A stretch of 58,000 nt of DNA from an uncultured Bacteroidales bacterium (GTDB lineage: Bacteria; Bacteroidota; Bacteroidia; Bacteroidales; CHK158-818): positions 1 through 58,000 of the forward strand of contig CASGEW010000007.1 of assembly GCA_949300615.1 (NCBI GenBank). Reading direction: 5' to 3'. Numbering within the stretch: position 1 is the first letter of the stretch; each line of letters begins with the position of its first letter. The notes under the pieces are model-generated. The model did not search any database. It worked only from the letters and a program-made list of their open reading frames with translations, and was not told the DNA's origin. The position numbers and the translations under genes are program-made. Of the stretch, positions 44,574 to 53,124 are shown piece after piece.

Positions 44574-44605
44574 CAAATGTAATAAACATACACTACCTAA
44601 ACAAA
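44574..44605 (-). promoter_or_regulatory. Promoter of the candidate small RNA
   Basis: Minus-strand TTTG (44602-44605) and TACATTTG (44574-44581) with 20-bp spacing, matching the Bacteroides primary-sigma consensus in both boxes. Confidence 0.7.
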
Positions 44606-44640
44606 TCTCACGAAGAAATAGGTCACGCTTTTAACTCATT

Positions 44641-45777
44641 TTAAGCCATCCGGTTTTTATAATCCTCGTAACCGAAGCGTCGCCACACCACCAATGTATC
44701 GTCCTGTGTCCACAACGCGATACCGGGATGGGGAATCCCGTTGAACATATTGGTTTTGACGATTGTATAGTGAATCATATCTTCAAAGATGATTTTATCG
44801 CCGACGTGCAACTCGTGTTCAAAACACCAATCGCCCATAAAGTCGCCACTCAAACAGGAGTTACCGCCTATGCGGTAAACGGGACGGTGTCCGTCGGGTT
44901 CTACGGCCCCTCTGATGGCCGGTTTGTAGGGCATCTCCAAACAGTCGGGCATGTGGCACGTAAACGATACATCTACGATGGCGGTCTTTATGCCGTGATT
45001 CTCCACGACATCGACCACCGAAGCCAACAAGAAACCGGTTTGCCAGGCAAACGCGCTGCCGGGCTCCATAATCAGTTCCAGATGAGGATGCTTTTCCCGG
45101 AAGGCCTTCAAAACCCGAATCAGGTGCTCTACGTCGTACCCTTGGCGGGTCATCAGATGGCCACCCCCCATGTTGAGCCACTTGACCTGTTGCAAATATT
45201 TTCCGAACCGTTTCTCCACTACGTCGAGTGTCTCCTCCAATTCGTACGAGGTAGATTCGCACAAGGTATGGAAATGCAACCCTTCAATCCCCTCGGGCAA
45301 CAAGTCGGGCAACAAGTCGGCAGTTATCCCCAACCGGGAACCGGGGGCACAGGGATTGTACAAATCTGTCTCGACGGCCGAATATTCGGGATTGATACGA
45401 ATGCCGCACGATACCTTCCGCCCCGAACGGAGTACCGCGGGATAGAAATAATCAAACTGCGAAAGGGAGTTGAAGGTGATGTGGCTGCTATATTTCAAAA
45501 TCTGGGGGAAATCCTTGTCGGTATAGGCGGGCGAATAGGTATGCGCCAGAGAGCCCATTTCCTCGAATGCCAACCGGGCTTCGTGGATGGAACTGGCCGT
45601 TGAACAGGGAATGTATTCGCGCACAATGGGGAAAGCCTTCCACAAAGCAAAAGCCTTGAATGCCAAAATGATATTCACCCCCGAACGCTCCTTGACCGAT
45701 TTTATCAGCGAGAGGTTGCGACGGAGCAGTTTCTCCTCCAACACGTAACACGGTGTTTCTATTTGGTTGATATCCAT
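44641..45777 (-). CDS. nspC: Carboxynorspermidine/carboxyspermidine decarboxylase
   Basis: A 378-residue PLP enzyme of the fold-III (alanine racemase/ornithine decarboxylase-like) group that removes CO2 from carboxynorspermidine or carboxyspermidine in the alternative polyamine pathway. The PLP Lys lies in ILAFKAFALWK (about residue 41). Other motifs are GLHFHTLCES, WLNMGGGHLMTRQGYD, IMEPGSAFAWQTG and, near the C-terminus, GDWCFEHELHVGDKI. The start MDINQIETPCYVLEEKLL is canonical. It lies 11 bp after the UvrD-type helicase and is probably co-transcribed with it. Confidence 0.92.
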   Translation of the reverse strand: MDINQIETPCYVLEEKLLRRNLSLIKSVKERSGVNIILAFKAFALWKAFPIVREYIPCSTASSIHEARLAFEEMGSLAHTYSPAYTDKDFPQILKYSSHITFNSLSQFDYFYPAVLRSGRKVSCGIRINPEYSAVETDLYNPCAPGSRLGITADLLPDLLPEGIEGLHFHTLCESTSYELEETLDVVEKRFGKYLQQVKWLNMGGGHLMTRQGYDVEHLIRVLKAFREKHPHLELIMEPGSAFAWQTGFLLASVVDVVENHGIKTAIVDVSFTCHMPDCLEMPYKPAIRGAVEPDGHRPVYRIGGNSCLSGDFMGDWCFEHELHVGDKIIFEDMIHYTIVKTNMFNGIPHPGIALWTQDDTLVVWRRFGYEDYKNRMA

Positions 45778-45788
45778 CGTTCTATTGA

Positions 45789-48119
45789 TTATGATATGAT
45801 TGTAAATTTTGCGAATTTCAACAACAGCTGCTTTTTGCCCACATGGTCAAACTCGACAGTTATTTTCCGGTTGTCGCCGGCCCCCTCGCTCTGGGTAACG
45901 GTTCCTTTCCCGAAACGGTCGTGTTGGATGCGGGTTCCTACCGAAGGGCCTTCGCCCGAGGGGGTATGGGAGGGAGACGAGGAGGATCGCAAGGTATCTA
46001 TTTTCAATAACCGTCCCCGGGTAGCGGGTTGTTTCCATACCGGCTCGGTATCCGGAGCGGGAACGGATTCCCTGCGTTTTTCACCCCATCCGGCCACCGA
46101 GCGGGCGGCAAATGCCTGTGCCCGCCGATTGACCTGTTCGCTCAACGAAGCGTCCATGGGCAACGACAGGTAAGCCGGGTCTATATCTTTCAGGAAACGG
46201 CTGGGGGGCAGTGCCGTGGTCTGCCCGTTGCGATAACGGGTCGAGGCGTAAGAGAGGATACAGTTTTGACGTGCCCGGGTAATGGCCACGTAAAACAGCC
46301 TCCGCTCCTCCTCTACCTCCTGTTCCGACCCTTTGCTCATGGCCGAGGGGAAGAGGTCCTCTTCCAGCCCCACCACAAAAACGTGGTTAAATTCCAGCCC
46401 CTTGGAGGCGTGCACGGTCATCAGCGTCACCTGGTCGGCATCTTCCCCGTCGGTATTGTCCTGGTCGGTAGCCAGCGAAACTTCCGACAAGAAATCGGTC
46501 AGCAAAATATCGTCGCGCCCCTCTTCCTGACGGGAGAGACAAAACTCCCGGATACCGTTCATCAACTCCTGGATGTTCTCCTGCCGGCTCAGGTTTTCGG
46601 TAGAGCGATCGGCGTAAACCTCTGTCAGGATGCCGGACTGTTTGACAATCTGTTCGGACAGTTCCAACACGTTCTTTTCGGACACAAGGGCATGGAAGCC
46701 GGCTATCAGCTCCTTAAAGGTACTCAGTTTGTTGGCCGTCCCGCTGTTTACGGACAGGCCCGAACCTACGGGATCGACCAGCACCTGCCACATACTGCTG
46801 TTCTGCACGTTGGCGCACTGCTGAATCTTTCCCACGGTTGTATCGCCGATGCCCCGCGCCGGGTAATTGATAATCCGTTTCAGGGCCTCCTCATCGCTGG
46901 GATTGACCGCCATGCGGAAATAGGCGATAATATCTTTGATCTCTTTCCGCTGATAAAAGGAGAGCCCCCCGTATATCCGGTAGGGGATGTTGCGTTTGCG
47001 CAACGCCTCCTCGAAGATACGCGACTGGGCATTGGTACGGTACAGGACGGCAAAATCGGAAAACGGGCAACGGTATTTCATGCGCATCTCCGTGATTTTG
47101 CCGGCTACCAGATAACCCTCCTCAAAGTCGGAATAGGCGTTCAGCACCGCCAACTTGTCGCCCTCCTCGTTTTCGGAATAGACCTTTTTGTGTATTTGCT
47201 CCTTATTCTTTTGTATCAGGCTGTTGGCGGCATTGACGATGGTCTGGGTAGAGCGGTAGTTCTGTTCCAGCTTGAATATCCGGCAATCGGGATATTCGTT
47301 GCGGATGTTCAGGATGTTGCGTATCTGGGCCCCCCGGAACGAATAAATGCTCTGGGCATCGTCGCCCACCACGCACAATTTGTTGTTCCCCTTGGCCAGT
47401 TGACGTACAATCAGGTGTTGGGCAAAATTGGTATCCTGGTACTCATCGACCAGGATGTATTGGAAGAGCTCGCGATAGCGGGCCAGCACCTCGGGAAAAT
47501 CGCGGAACAGGATGTTGGTATAGAGCAGCAGGTCGTCAAAATCCATGGCCTCGGCCGTAAAACAGCGGTTCCAGTAGGTGCGGTAAATATCTTTTATTTC
47601 GGGACGCTTCGACTGCACATCGGCCGCTACGATCTCGCCGTTAGCGGCATACGCCTGGGGGGTAATCAGGGCATTTTTGGCATTGGAGATAACAGCCTGT
47701 ACCGTGGCCGGCTTATAGACCTTGTCGTCCAATCCCCGCTCTTTGATAATGGCCTTTATCAGGCTGCGCGAGTCGGAGCTGTCGTAGATGGTCAGGTCTT
47801 TGGTAAAACCGAGCAAGTCGGCATGGACACGCAGAATACGCAAGAAGATGGAGTGAAAAGTCCCCATCCAGAGGCGCGAAGCGGCACTGCCGCCTACCAG
47901 CCGGGCAATCCGCTCTTTCATCTCCCGGGCCGCCTTGTTGGTAAAGGTAAGCGCTATGATGTTATAGGGCTGGTACCCCTGTTGCAACAGATAGGCAATT
48001 TTATAGGTCAATACCCGCGTCTTGCCCGACCCGGCCCCGGCTATTACCAAAGCCGGCCCGTCGTTGTACAACACCGCCTGTTTTTGGCTTTCGTTCAGAT
48101 CTTCTAATATCTCTTTCAC
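45789..48119 (-). CDS. UvrD/PcrA-type ATP-dependent DNA helicase
   Basis: A 776-residue superfamily 1A 3'-5' helicase for nucleotide-excision/mismatch repair and removal of recombination intermediates. Motif Q/I: LNESQKQAVLYNDGPALVIAGA continuing into GAGSGKTR. Motif Ia: LTFTNKAAREMKERI. Motif II: DEYQDTN. Motif III: GDDAQSIYSFRGA. Motif IV: LEQNYRSTQTI. Motif V: VTLMTVHASKGLEF. Motif VI: RRLFYVAITRARQN. The C-terminal tail ends in a small Tudor-like segment (VGTRIQHDRFGKGTV), typical of PcrA. Its full length and motifs are intact. nspC follows 11 bp downstream. Confidence 0.94.
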   Translation of the reverse strand: MKEILEDLNESQKQAVLYNDGPALVIAGAGSGKTRVLTYKIAYLLQQGYQPYNIIALTFTNKAAREMKERIARLVGGSAASRLWMGTFHSIFLRILRVHADLLGFTKDLTIYDSSDSRSLIKAIIKERGLDDKVYKPATVQAVISNAKNALITPQAYAANGEIVAADVQSKRPEIKDIYRTYWNRCFTAEAMDFDDLLLYTNILFRDFPEVLARYRELFQYILVDEYQDTNFAQHLIVRQLAKGNNKLCVVGDDAQSIYSFRGAQIRNILNIRNEYPDCRIFKLEQNYRSTQTIVNAANSLIQKNKEQIHKKVYSENEEGDKLAVLNAYSDFEEGYLVAGKITEMRMKYRCPFSDFAVLYRTNAQSRIFEEALRKRNIPYRIYGGLSFYQRKEIKDIIAYFRMAVNPSDEEALKRIINYPARGIGDTTVGKIQQCANVQNSSMWQVLVDPVGSGLSVNSGTANKLSTFKELIAGFHALVSEKNVLELSEQIVKQSGILTEVYADRSTENLSRQENIQELMNGIREFCLSRQEEGRDDILLTDFLSEVSLATDQDNTDGEDADQVTLMTVHASKGLEFNHVFVVGLEEDLFPSAMSKGSEQEVEEERRLFYVAITRARQNCILSYASTRYRNGQTTALPPSRFLKDIDPAYLSLPMDASLSEQVNRRAQAFAARSVAGWGEKRRESVPAPDTEPVWKQPATRGRLLKIDTLRSSSSPSHTPSGEGPSVGTRIQHDRFGKGTVTQSEGAGDNRKITVEFDHVGKKQLLLKFAKFTIIS

Positions 48120-48285
48120 CGACTAAAAAAATTTCGCAAACGAAGGTAACGCTTTTTTTCAAAAGAGCGAGTCTGCCCGCAAAATTCTTTATCAACAAAC
48201 GGCTATCTCCCCGAGCCAGACATTTCCATCGAAACGGACGAAGGTTTTCCGGGCAGCATCCGCTGCCATCCATCCTATTTTCCAC

Positions 48286-48326
48286 GCAAAAAAGAGGTAC
48301 GACGGGGTTTTCGACCGACGCACCTC
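48286..48326 (-). terminator. Hairpin terminator of the ABC permease gene
   Basis: Imperfect 12-bp stem, GAGGTACGACGG (48294-48305) with CCGACGCACCTC (48315-48326). Read on the minus strand it is followed by TTTTTT (48288-48293). Confidence 0.7.
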
Positions 48327-48350
48327 CCGGAAACCGGACAAGCCGGCAAA

Positions 48351-50711
48351 CTACTTCAACGACTCAATCGGGTTTTCATGGGCGATTCGCCAGCTCAATA
48401 CCGTTACCGTTGTAGAAACCGTCAATAACAGAATAACCAGTGCTACGGCAAATACCCACCAGAAAACCGGAATGTGATAGGCAAAGTTTTGCAACCAGAG
48501 GCTGACTATTTGGTAGGTTATCGGGATGGATATGACAAAACAAATCAGCAACATCCTTATATAGGGTTTATTGAACAGATACAGGATTTGAGACTCGGAA
48601 GAACCGAATACCTTACAAATACCCATCTCCCTGCGACGGGCCTGTGCTTCAAAAATAATCAACCCGCACACATCCACCACCGAGATAAAAATCGCCAAGA
48701 AAGAGAAAAGTGTTACCAGGAAATTTTGCCGGCGTTCCCGTTCGTAAAGATTTTTCAGCATCGCATCGAACGGTTTTACCGCCGAATCGAAATTCGTCTC
48801 GGGAGAGAGTTCCTGACAAACCGAACGGATGTAACGGGATACCTGATTCATGTCGGCTCCGGCTTTTACCCGGACGGTCGCCTTATAATCCTGAATACCC
48901 CAATTCTCCTTACCCCATACATAAAAGGCCATAGGGGTAACGGCCCAACGAAACGACTGGAATTTTATATCGGGTATAAACCCGATAATCTCTCCGGTTG
49001 CATTTATCACATCGCCTACCTCCAAATTATACTTCTTTTTTGCGGCCTGATTAAAAATAAATTTCCCATATTGGTTGTCTGCATCTTCTTGCCTGAAATC
49101 TCTCCCTTCCAACACATCGATACCCATTACCTTCAAATAGTTATAGGTAACCGGCAATACCTGAAAATTAATCATCTCTCCTTTGGAGGTATTACGCCCC
49201 CAACCCATGAAGGCATCGCTCTCTCCAATAGCTCTCTCTATAAAACCTACATCTTCTATAAAAGGGTTCTGTTTTAATTTACTGATAAAAACCTCCGGTT
49301 GATCAATCCGGATTTTGCTATTCATCTGCACGTTCACCAATTGGTCTTTATCAAAACCCATCGACCCGTTTATCAGAAAATAGTTTTGCAATCCCATAAA
49401 CAATACGACGGCTACTACAATCAACGAAACGGTAAATTGAAACCCGAGCAATCCGTTGCGCAATGCCCTGCCTTGCGGCGAAAGGGCAAACGACCCCTTC
49501 ACAACCATTGCCGGAGGGAACGAAGTAATATAATATGCCGGATAAAGACTCGAAAAGATACCGGTTGCAACGGCTACCAGAAACGAAATGAGAACCAAGT
49601 CTGGCTGACTGGACAACCGCATATCTCCGTCCAGTAAAGAGGTGGCGGTCGTACGGGAGAGCAGGAATATCACCAGCAACGATAACAAGAATGAGAAAAT
49701 CGTCAAGAAAACAGCCTCTTTCAGCAGGGAAAAACGTAACTGTTTAACCGACGCACCCAGTACCATTCGAGTATTGATACCTTTTATCTTGGTAGGTACC
49801 AATGCAATCGAGAAATTCAAAAAATTAATCCCGGCAACGAACACGACCAATAACGCGATAGACAACAACAACCGGGTTACCCACCTGTTTCCATGCAAGG
49901 AAATGTCTTCACCCAAAACGTCTGTGGTATAGTAGATGTCTTTCAACGGTCTTAGGTAGAGTTTTTCGTCAGCTTCCTCCCAATCGGACTTAGTTATTAT
50001 TCGTCCGCTTCCTGTTTGCAGTTCTATCTGATCGAACAGATGTTGGGGATCGGCCCCTTCCCGCAATTTAAAATAGGCAAAATAGTTACTATTGGTCCAA
50101 TCATTCAGGAGGTTATTCATTTGTCCTTCATTCGGAATCTGATACACATGATTACCAAGCATGGAGTTTTTAGGAAAATCGCGGTACACCCCTCCTACCC
50201 GCAGCGTCCAAGATTGTCCGTCGCCAAACTCTTCGTTCAGATACGACTTACGCTTCCCGTACACCTTCTCTGCCAGACTGAGCGGAATGATGGCCAGATT
50301 TTCATGCTGCAACGAATCGACCGTACCCTCTATCATATCGAACGTAAATACTTTGGCATATCCCGGAGTAATCCAGCAAAAACTCCACGAGACAAAATGC
50401 TGCCCTCCATCTTCGACCTTGCTGATAACACCATCCCGAGGATAGGACCAGATTCCGGCACTTTCGATGTCGGGCGAGGCGTTTATCAATTGGTTCAACA
50501 TCGGGTATGTATATACCGCACTCTTTGAATCGGAGGTATGGCTCTCCAACCGGTAAATTCGATCGGCGCCTTCATGGAAACTGTCGAAACCCCAGTCAAA
50601 ACGAACCTGCACCATCAAAATGTAAAATACGGCAAAAGCAATGGTCAGCCCCACGATATTCAACAAAAACGATACCTTGTACTTTTTAAACGAATATAAA
50701 AAACTTTTCAT
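48351..50711 (-). CDS. FtsX-like ABC transporter permease (MacB type)
   Basis: A 786-residue inner-membrane protein with the 2x(MacB_PCD + FtsX) layout common in Bacteroidetes. TM1 is about residues 13-35 (VSFLLNIVGLTIAFAVFYIL). A periplasmic domain (about 40-265) and three TMs (about 280-420) follow. A second set begins with TM at about 430 (LLGFQFTVSLIVVAVVLFMG), a second periplasmic domain and three C-terminal TMs, ending in WRIAHENPIESLK. No ATPase gene is adjacent, so its ATP-binding partner is elsewhere. Upstream sequence shows a sigma-54-type promoter and two tandem palindromes. The substrate is unknown; such permeases often handle antimicrobial stress or lipoprotein traffic. Confidence 0.88.
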   Translation of the reverse strand: MKSFLYSFKKYKVSFLLNIVGLTIAFAVFYILMVQVRFDWGFDSFHEGADRIYRLESHTSDSKSAVYTYPMLNQLINASPDIESAGIWSYPRDGVISKVEDGGQHFVSWSFCWITPGYAKVFTFDMIEGTVDSLQHENLAIIPLSLAEKVYGKRKSYLNEEFGDGQSWTLRVGGVYRDFPKNSMLGNHVYQIPNEGQMNNLLNDWTNSNYFAYFKLREGADPQHLFDQIELQTGSGRIITKSDWEEADEKLYLRPLKDIYYTTDVLGEDISLHGNRWVTRLLLSIALLVVFVAGINFLNFSIALVPTKIKGINTRMVLGASVKQLRFSLLKEAVFLTIFSFLLSLLVIFLLSRTTATSLLDGDMRLSSQPDLVLISFLVAVATGIFSSLYPAYYITSFPPAMVVKGSFALSPQGRALRNGLLGFQFTVSLIVVAVVLFMGLQNYFLINGSMGFDKDQLVNVQMNSKIRIDQPEVFISKLKQNPFIEDVGFIERAIGESDAFMGWGRNTSKGEMINFQVLPVTYNYLKVMGIDVLEGRDFRQEDADNQYGKFIFNQAAKKKYNLEVGDVINATGEIIGFIPDIKFQSFRWAVTPMAFYVWGKENWGIQDYKATVRVKAGADMNQVSRYIRSVCQELSPETNFDSAVKPFDAMLKNLYERERRQNFLVTLFSFLAIFISVVDVCGLIIFEAQARRREMGICKVFGSSESQILYLFNKPYIRMLLICFVISIPITYQIVSLWLQNFAYHIPVFWWVFAVALVILLLTVSTTVTVLSWRIAHENPIESLK

Positions 50712-50758
50712 AACAATATTTGTTTGGATGTTAGCTAAATTATCACCGTATAATCTAT

Positions 50759-50774
50759 ATCAAATCCCGTGCCA
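50759..50774 (-). promoter_or_regulatory. Sigma-54-type (-24/-12) promoter of the ABC permease
   Basis: Minus-strand TGGCACGGGATTTGAT fits the consensus TGGCACG-N4-TTGC with one change (A instead of C at -12) and exact GG-N10-GA spacing. The predicted start lies near 50748, giving a leader of about 37 nt to the ATG at 50711. Confidence 0.6.
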
Positions 50775-50829
50775 ATCCACACAACATCCTGATAAACAAG
50801 AAACAAAAAAAATACCCCGACTTGCCATC

Positions 50830-50867
50830 TGTCTATTTTTTAGACAACGTTGTCTTATTTTTAGACA
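50830..50867. promoter_or_regulatory. Two tandem 17-bp palindromes, candidate enhancer-binding-protein sites
   Basis: TGTCTATTTTTTAGACA (50830-50846) and TGTCTTATTTTTAGACA (50851-50867). Both are TGTCT-N7-AGACA. Their centres are 21 bp apart, two helical turns, so both face the same side. They lie about 90 and 111 bp upstream of the predicted sigma-54 start, the usual place for an NtrC-type activator. Confidence 0.65.
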
Positions 50868-51044
50868 CTGCATACACCATCTTTTCTACCCCGGAAACTC
50901 CGGCATAGAACTTTTCGGGGGTAATAAACGTTATAATCTATAATATGCCTCGATACGTTTTTCAAAAAAAATTTTTCAACGAGAAAACATTTTGACAAAC
51001 TTAATCGTTATACAATAAACAACCGACAATAAATAAAGAAAAAG
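50868..51044. other. Remainder of the permease-sodB intergenic region
   Basis: The gap between the two genes is 333 bp. Besides the sigma-54 promoter and palindromes, it holds an imperfect hairpin TACCCC (50887-50892) / GGGGTA (50917-50922) without a T-run. There is also a TTGACA (50993-50998) near TATACAAT, with spacing too short for a standard promoter. The sodB promoter was not recognised. Confidence 0.35.
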
Positions 51045-51623
51045 ATGAAGTTTGAATTACCGCCTTTACCCTATTATCTGGACGCACTCGAACCGGTTAT
51101 CAGCGAACGGACACTCAGTTTCCATTACGGGAAACACGAACAAACGTATATCAATAACCTGAATGGCTTGATTATCGGTACTCCGTTTGAAACGATGTCG
51201 CTGGAAGAGATCGTCAAAACATCCGAAGACGCCATATTCAACAATGCGGCCCAAGCGTGGAATCACATCTTTTATTTCAACTCGTTCGCTCCGAATCCTC
51301 CCAAAGGGCCGAAAAACGAATTAAAAAAAGCCCTGGAAGAGCAATGGGGAGAGGTGGAGACTTTCAAGAAAGAGTTTGAAAAAGCCGGCGCCGGACTATT
51401 CGGATCGGGTTGGGTATGGTTGGCTAAAAAACAGGACGGCAAATTGGAAATCATCTCCAAACCCAATGCCGGAACTCCGCTGACCGACGGATATACCCCG
51501 CTGTTGACATTCGACGTCTGGGAACACGCCTATTACCTGGATTACCAAAATCGACGGGCCGACCAGTTAAAAGCTCTCTGGGAGATTGTAAACTGGGACG
51601 CGGTCGAAGCAAGATACTTATAA
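51045..51623 (+). CDS. sodB: Superoxide dismutase (Fe/Mn)
   Basis: A 192-residue cytoplasmic enzyme dismutating superoxide. All four metal ligands are visible: His in LSFHYGKHEQTY, His in QAWNHIFYFNSF, and Asp and His in TFDVWEHAYYLDY. Length and the sequence FGSGWVWLAKK are typical of Fe/cambialistic enzymes from Bacteroidales. No signal peptide. Stands alone, divergent from the ABC permease and followed by a terminator. Confidence 0.96.
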   Translation: MKFELPPLPYYLDALEPVISERTLSFHYGKHEQTYINNLNGLIIGTPFETMSLEEIVKTSEDAIFNNAAQAWNHIFYFNSFAPNPPKGPKNELKKALEEQWGEVETFKKEFEKAGAGLFGSGWVWLAKKQDGKLEIISKPNAGTPLTDGYTPLLTFDVWEHAYYLDYQNRRADQLKALWEIVNWDAVEARYL

Positions 51624-51700
51624 TTCGCACTTTTCTAACAGTAGCGCGTGATGCGTAACTCTATCTAGCACTTTAAATAAGCATAATGTGATGAATTCTA

Positions 51701-51743
51701 AAAGAGAGGAATACTATGTGAATAGGCCCTCTCTTTGCTTTTT
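51701..51743 (+). terminator. Intrinsic terminator after sodB
   Basis: Perfect 9-bp stem AAAGAGAGG (51701-51709) / CCTCTCTTT (51728-51736), then GCTTTTTT. Confidence 0.75.
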
Positions 51744-51858
51744 TATATCCTTATGGGAGATCCCTTCATATGGACGAAGGAGAAAGATTCGGCCCAATGA
51801 CTTCCGGTATATCCGGCCAAGATAAGACGAATGTGTGTAAAAATCCGGATAAAATCAT

Positions 51859-51866
51859 TACTTTTG
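51859..51866 (+). promoter_or_regulatory. Candidate -7 box for rpiB
   Basis: TACTTTTG fits TAnnTTTG, 24 bp before the chosen rpiB ATG. It lies downstream of the farther alternative start at 51831, which supports the ATG at 51891. Confidence 0.45.
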
Positions 51867-51890
51867 CCTCCGCTTAACGAATTGAATGAA

Positions 51891-52352
51891 ATGAAAGATA
51901 CAACAGACAACCGTCCCGTAACAGGTTTAGCCTGCGACCATGCCGGATTTGAATTGAAACAATATGTCAAAAACTGGCTGGAAGAGAGAGGCATCGAATA
52001 CCAAGATTTCGGATGCTACTCAACCGACAGTTGCGACTATCCTGACTTCGCCCATCCGTTGGCCGAAGCGGTGGAAAACGGGGCCTGCTATCCGGGCATT
52101 GCCATTTGCGGAAGCGGAAACGGAATAAGCATGACCCTGAACAAACACCAAGGTATCCGCGCAGCCCTCTGCTGGACCGATGAAATAGCCCACTTGGCCC
52201 GATTACACAACGACGCCAATATTCTGGTAATGCCGGGACGTTTTCTTTCAACAGAAACAGCATCGACCATTCTAAACGAATTCTTCCATACCGAGTTTGA
52301 AGGAGGCCGACACATCCGGCGCATCGAAAAGATTCCGCTAAAAAAAGATTAA
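51891..52352 (+). CDS. rpiB: Ribose 5-phosphate isomerase B
   Basis: A 153-residue RpiB/LacAB-type isomerase interconverting ribose 5-phosphate and ribulose 5-phosphate. The start is the ATG at 51891 (MKDTTDNRPVTGLACDHAGF). Motifs: ACDHAGFELKQ, GCYSTDSCDYPDFAHP, the active-site Cys and phosphate loop in ICGSGNGISMTLNKH, and the RLHNDANILVMPGRFLS segment. Its terminator overlaps the 3' end of the convergent crp-type gene. Confidence 0.94.
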   Translation: MKDTTDNRPVTGLACDHAGFELKQYVKNWLEERGIEYQDFGCYSTDSCDYPDFAHPLAEAVENGACYPGIAICGSGNGISMTLNKHQGIRAALCWTDEIAHLARLHNDANILVMPGRFLSTETASTILNEFFHTEFEGGRHIRRIEKIPLKKD

Positions 52353-52373
52353 ATTTTGAAGAATGATATATAA

Positions 52374-52416
52374 AATAAGCAGGTTCGTATCTATCCGAAT
52401 CTGCTTATTTTTTTAA
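52374..52416. terminator. Bidirectional terminator overlapping the crp stop codon
   Basis: Stem AATAAGCAGGTTCG (52374-52387) / CGAATCTGCTTATT (52396-52409), one G-U pair, followed by a T-run on the plus strand. The last crp codons and stop (52391-52393) lie inside the hairpin, so the two convergent genes share one compact end. Confidence 0.75.
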
Positions 52417-53092
52417 GTTGTTCTTCGTTGATGATTTTTATCTTCCGACCATCCACGATGATCAGTTTTTCGTTGCAAAAGCTGGACAGGGTACGGATGG
52501 CGTTGGAGGTAGTCATGTTGGAAAGGCTGGCCAAATCGTCGCGCGACATATAGATGTTGATAGTGGCATTGTCTTCTTCCAAACCGTAACTCTCCTTCAA
52601 ATGCAAGAGCGATTCGGCCAAACGGCCCCGGATATGTTTTTGCGTCAGATTGACCGTACGGGTATCCGACTTGCCAAGCCCTACCGATAGCTCTTTGATA
52701 AAGAAATAGGCAAATTGGTTGTTTTGCTTGATCAACCGTTCGATAAGGTCCATGGGAACCAACCCGATGGTAGCTGCCTCGAAAGCACACGCCGAGGTAC
52801 CGTAACTCTCCCCGGCAAAAAAGGCCCGGTAACCGAAATATTGCACCGGCCGGATGAGCCGGATGATTTGGGGACGCCCCCCGATCCCGTCTTTATAAAT
52901 CTTTACTTTCCCTTTCAACAGGCACATCAGGTGCGTGGGGGTATCGCCTTCGCAATAAATCAGGCCGTTCTTCTTGAAAGTCTGTACTTGAAAGTTCTCT
53001 AAAAGCAATTTCTTTTCACTGCTCTCCAAAATCTCCCACATTTGAGACATCTCTTCTCTCAAAACAGACTCTGTCGTTGTTCGTTTCACCAT
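52391..53092 (-). CDS. Crp/Fnr-family transcriptional regulator
   Basis: A 233-residue regulator with start at the ATG at 53090-53092 (MVKRTTTESVLREEM). The ATG at 53155 is rejected because a promoter box lies between. The cyclic-nucleotide-binding-like domain is about 30-150 (YCEGDTPTHLMCLLKGKVKI, FFAGESYGTSACAF). The dimer helix follows, then the winged helix-turn-helix at about 170-225 (MSRDDLASLSNMTTSNAIRT and NEKLIIVDGRKIKII). There is no N-terminal Cys cluster, so it is not an Fe-S Fnr. The ligand is unknown. A 23-bp near-perfect palindrome lies just upstream, suggesting autoregulation. Confidence 0.88.
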   Translation of the reverse strand: MVKRTTTESVLREEMSQMWEILESSEKKLLLENFQVQTFKKNGLIYCEGDTPTHLMCLLKGKVKIYKDGIGGRPQIIRLIRPVQYFGYRAFFAGESYGTSACAFEAATIGLVPMDLIERLIKQNNQFAYFFIKELSVGLGKSDTRTVNLTQKHIRGRLAESLLHLKESYGLEEDNATINIYMSRDDLASLSNMTTSNAIRTLSSFCNEKLIIVDGRKIKIINEEQLKKISRFG

Positions 53093-53100
53093 TACTAATT

Positions 53101-53123
53101 GCTGTATAACAATGTTGTACAGC
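53101..53123. promoter_or_regulatory. 23-bp near-perfect palindrome at the crp-type gene start
   Basis: Half-site GCTGTATAACA (53101-53111) is mirrored by TGTTGTACAGC (53113-53123), 10 of 11 pairs matching, centred at 53112. It lies between the promoter box (53125-53132, minus-strand TACATTTG) and the ATG at 53092, overlapping the predicted transcription start, as expected for a repressor or autoregulatory operator. Confidence 0.6.
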
Positions 53124-53124
53124 A

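Noticed and set aside
44559-44582. Tiny plus-strand ORF (MKNIVQM) near the candidate small RNA
   Set aside because: Seven codons, no context; the bases are better explained by the minus-strand promoter and RNA.
46029-48107. A 692-codon open frame on the plus strand opposite the UvrD/PcrA helicase
   Set aside because: It is exactly antisense to a gene with all helicase motifs and its translation has no recognisable domain or normal composition; it is a shadow of codon bias.
50990-51020. TTGACA and TATACAAT as an E. coli-type promoter for sodB
   Set aside because: The spacing is about 10-11 bp, too short, and the window otherwise uses the Bacteroides TTTG/TAnnTTTG form.
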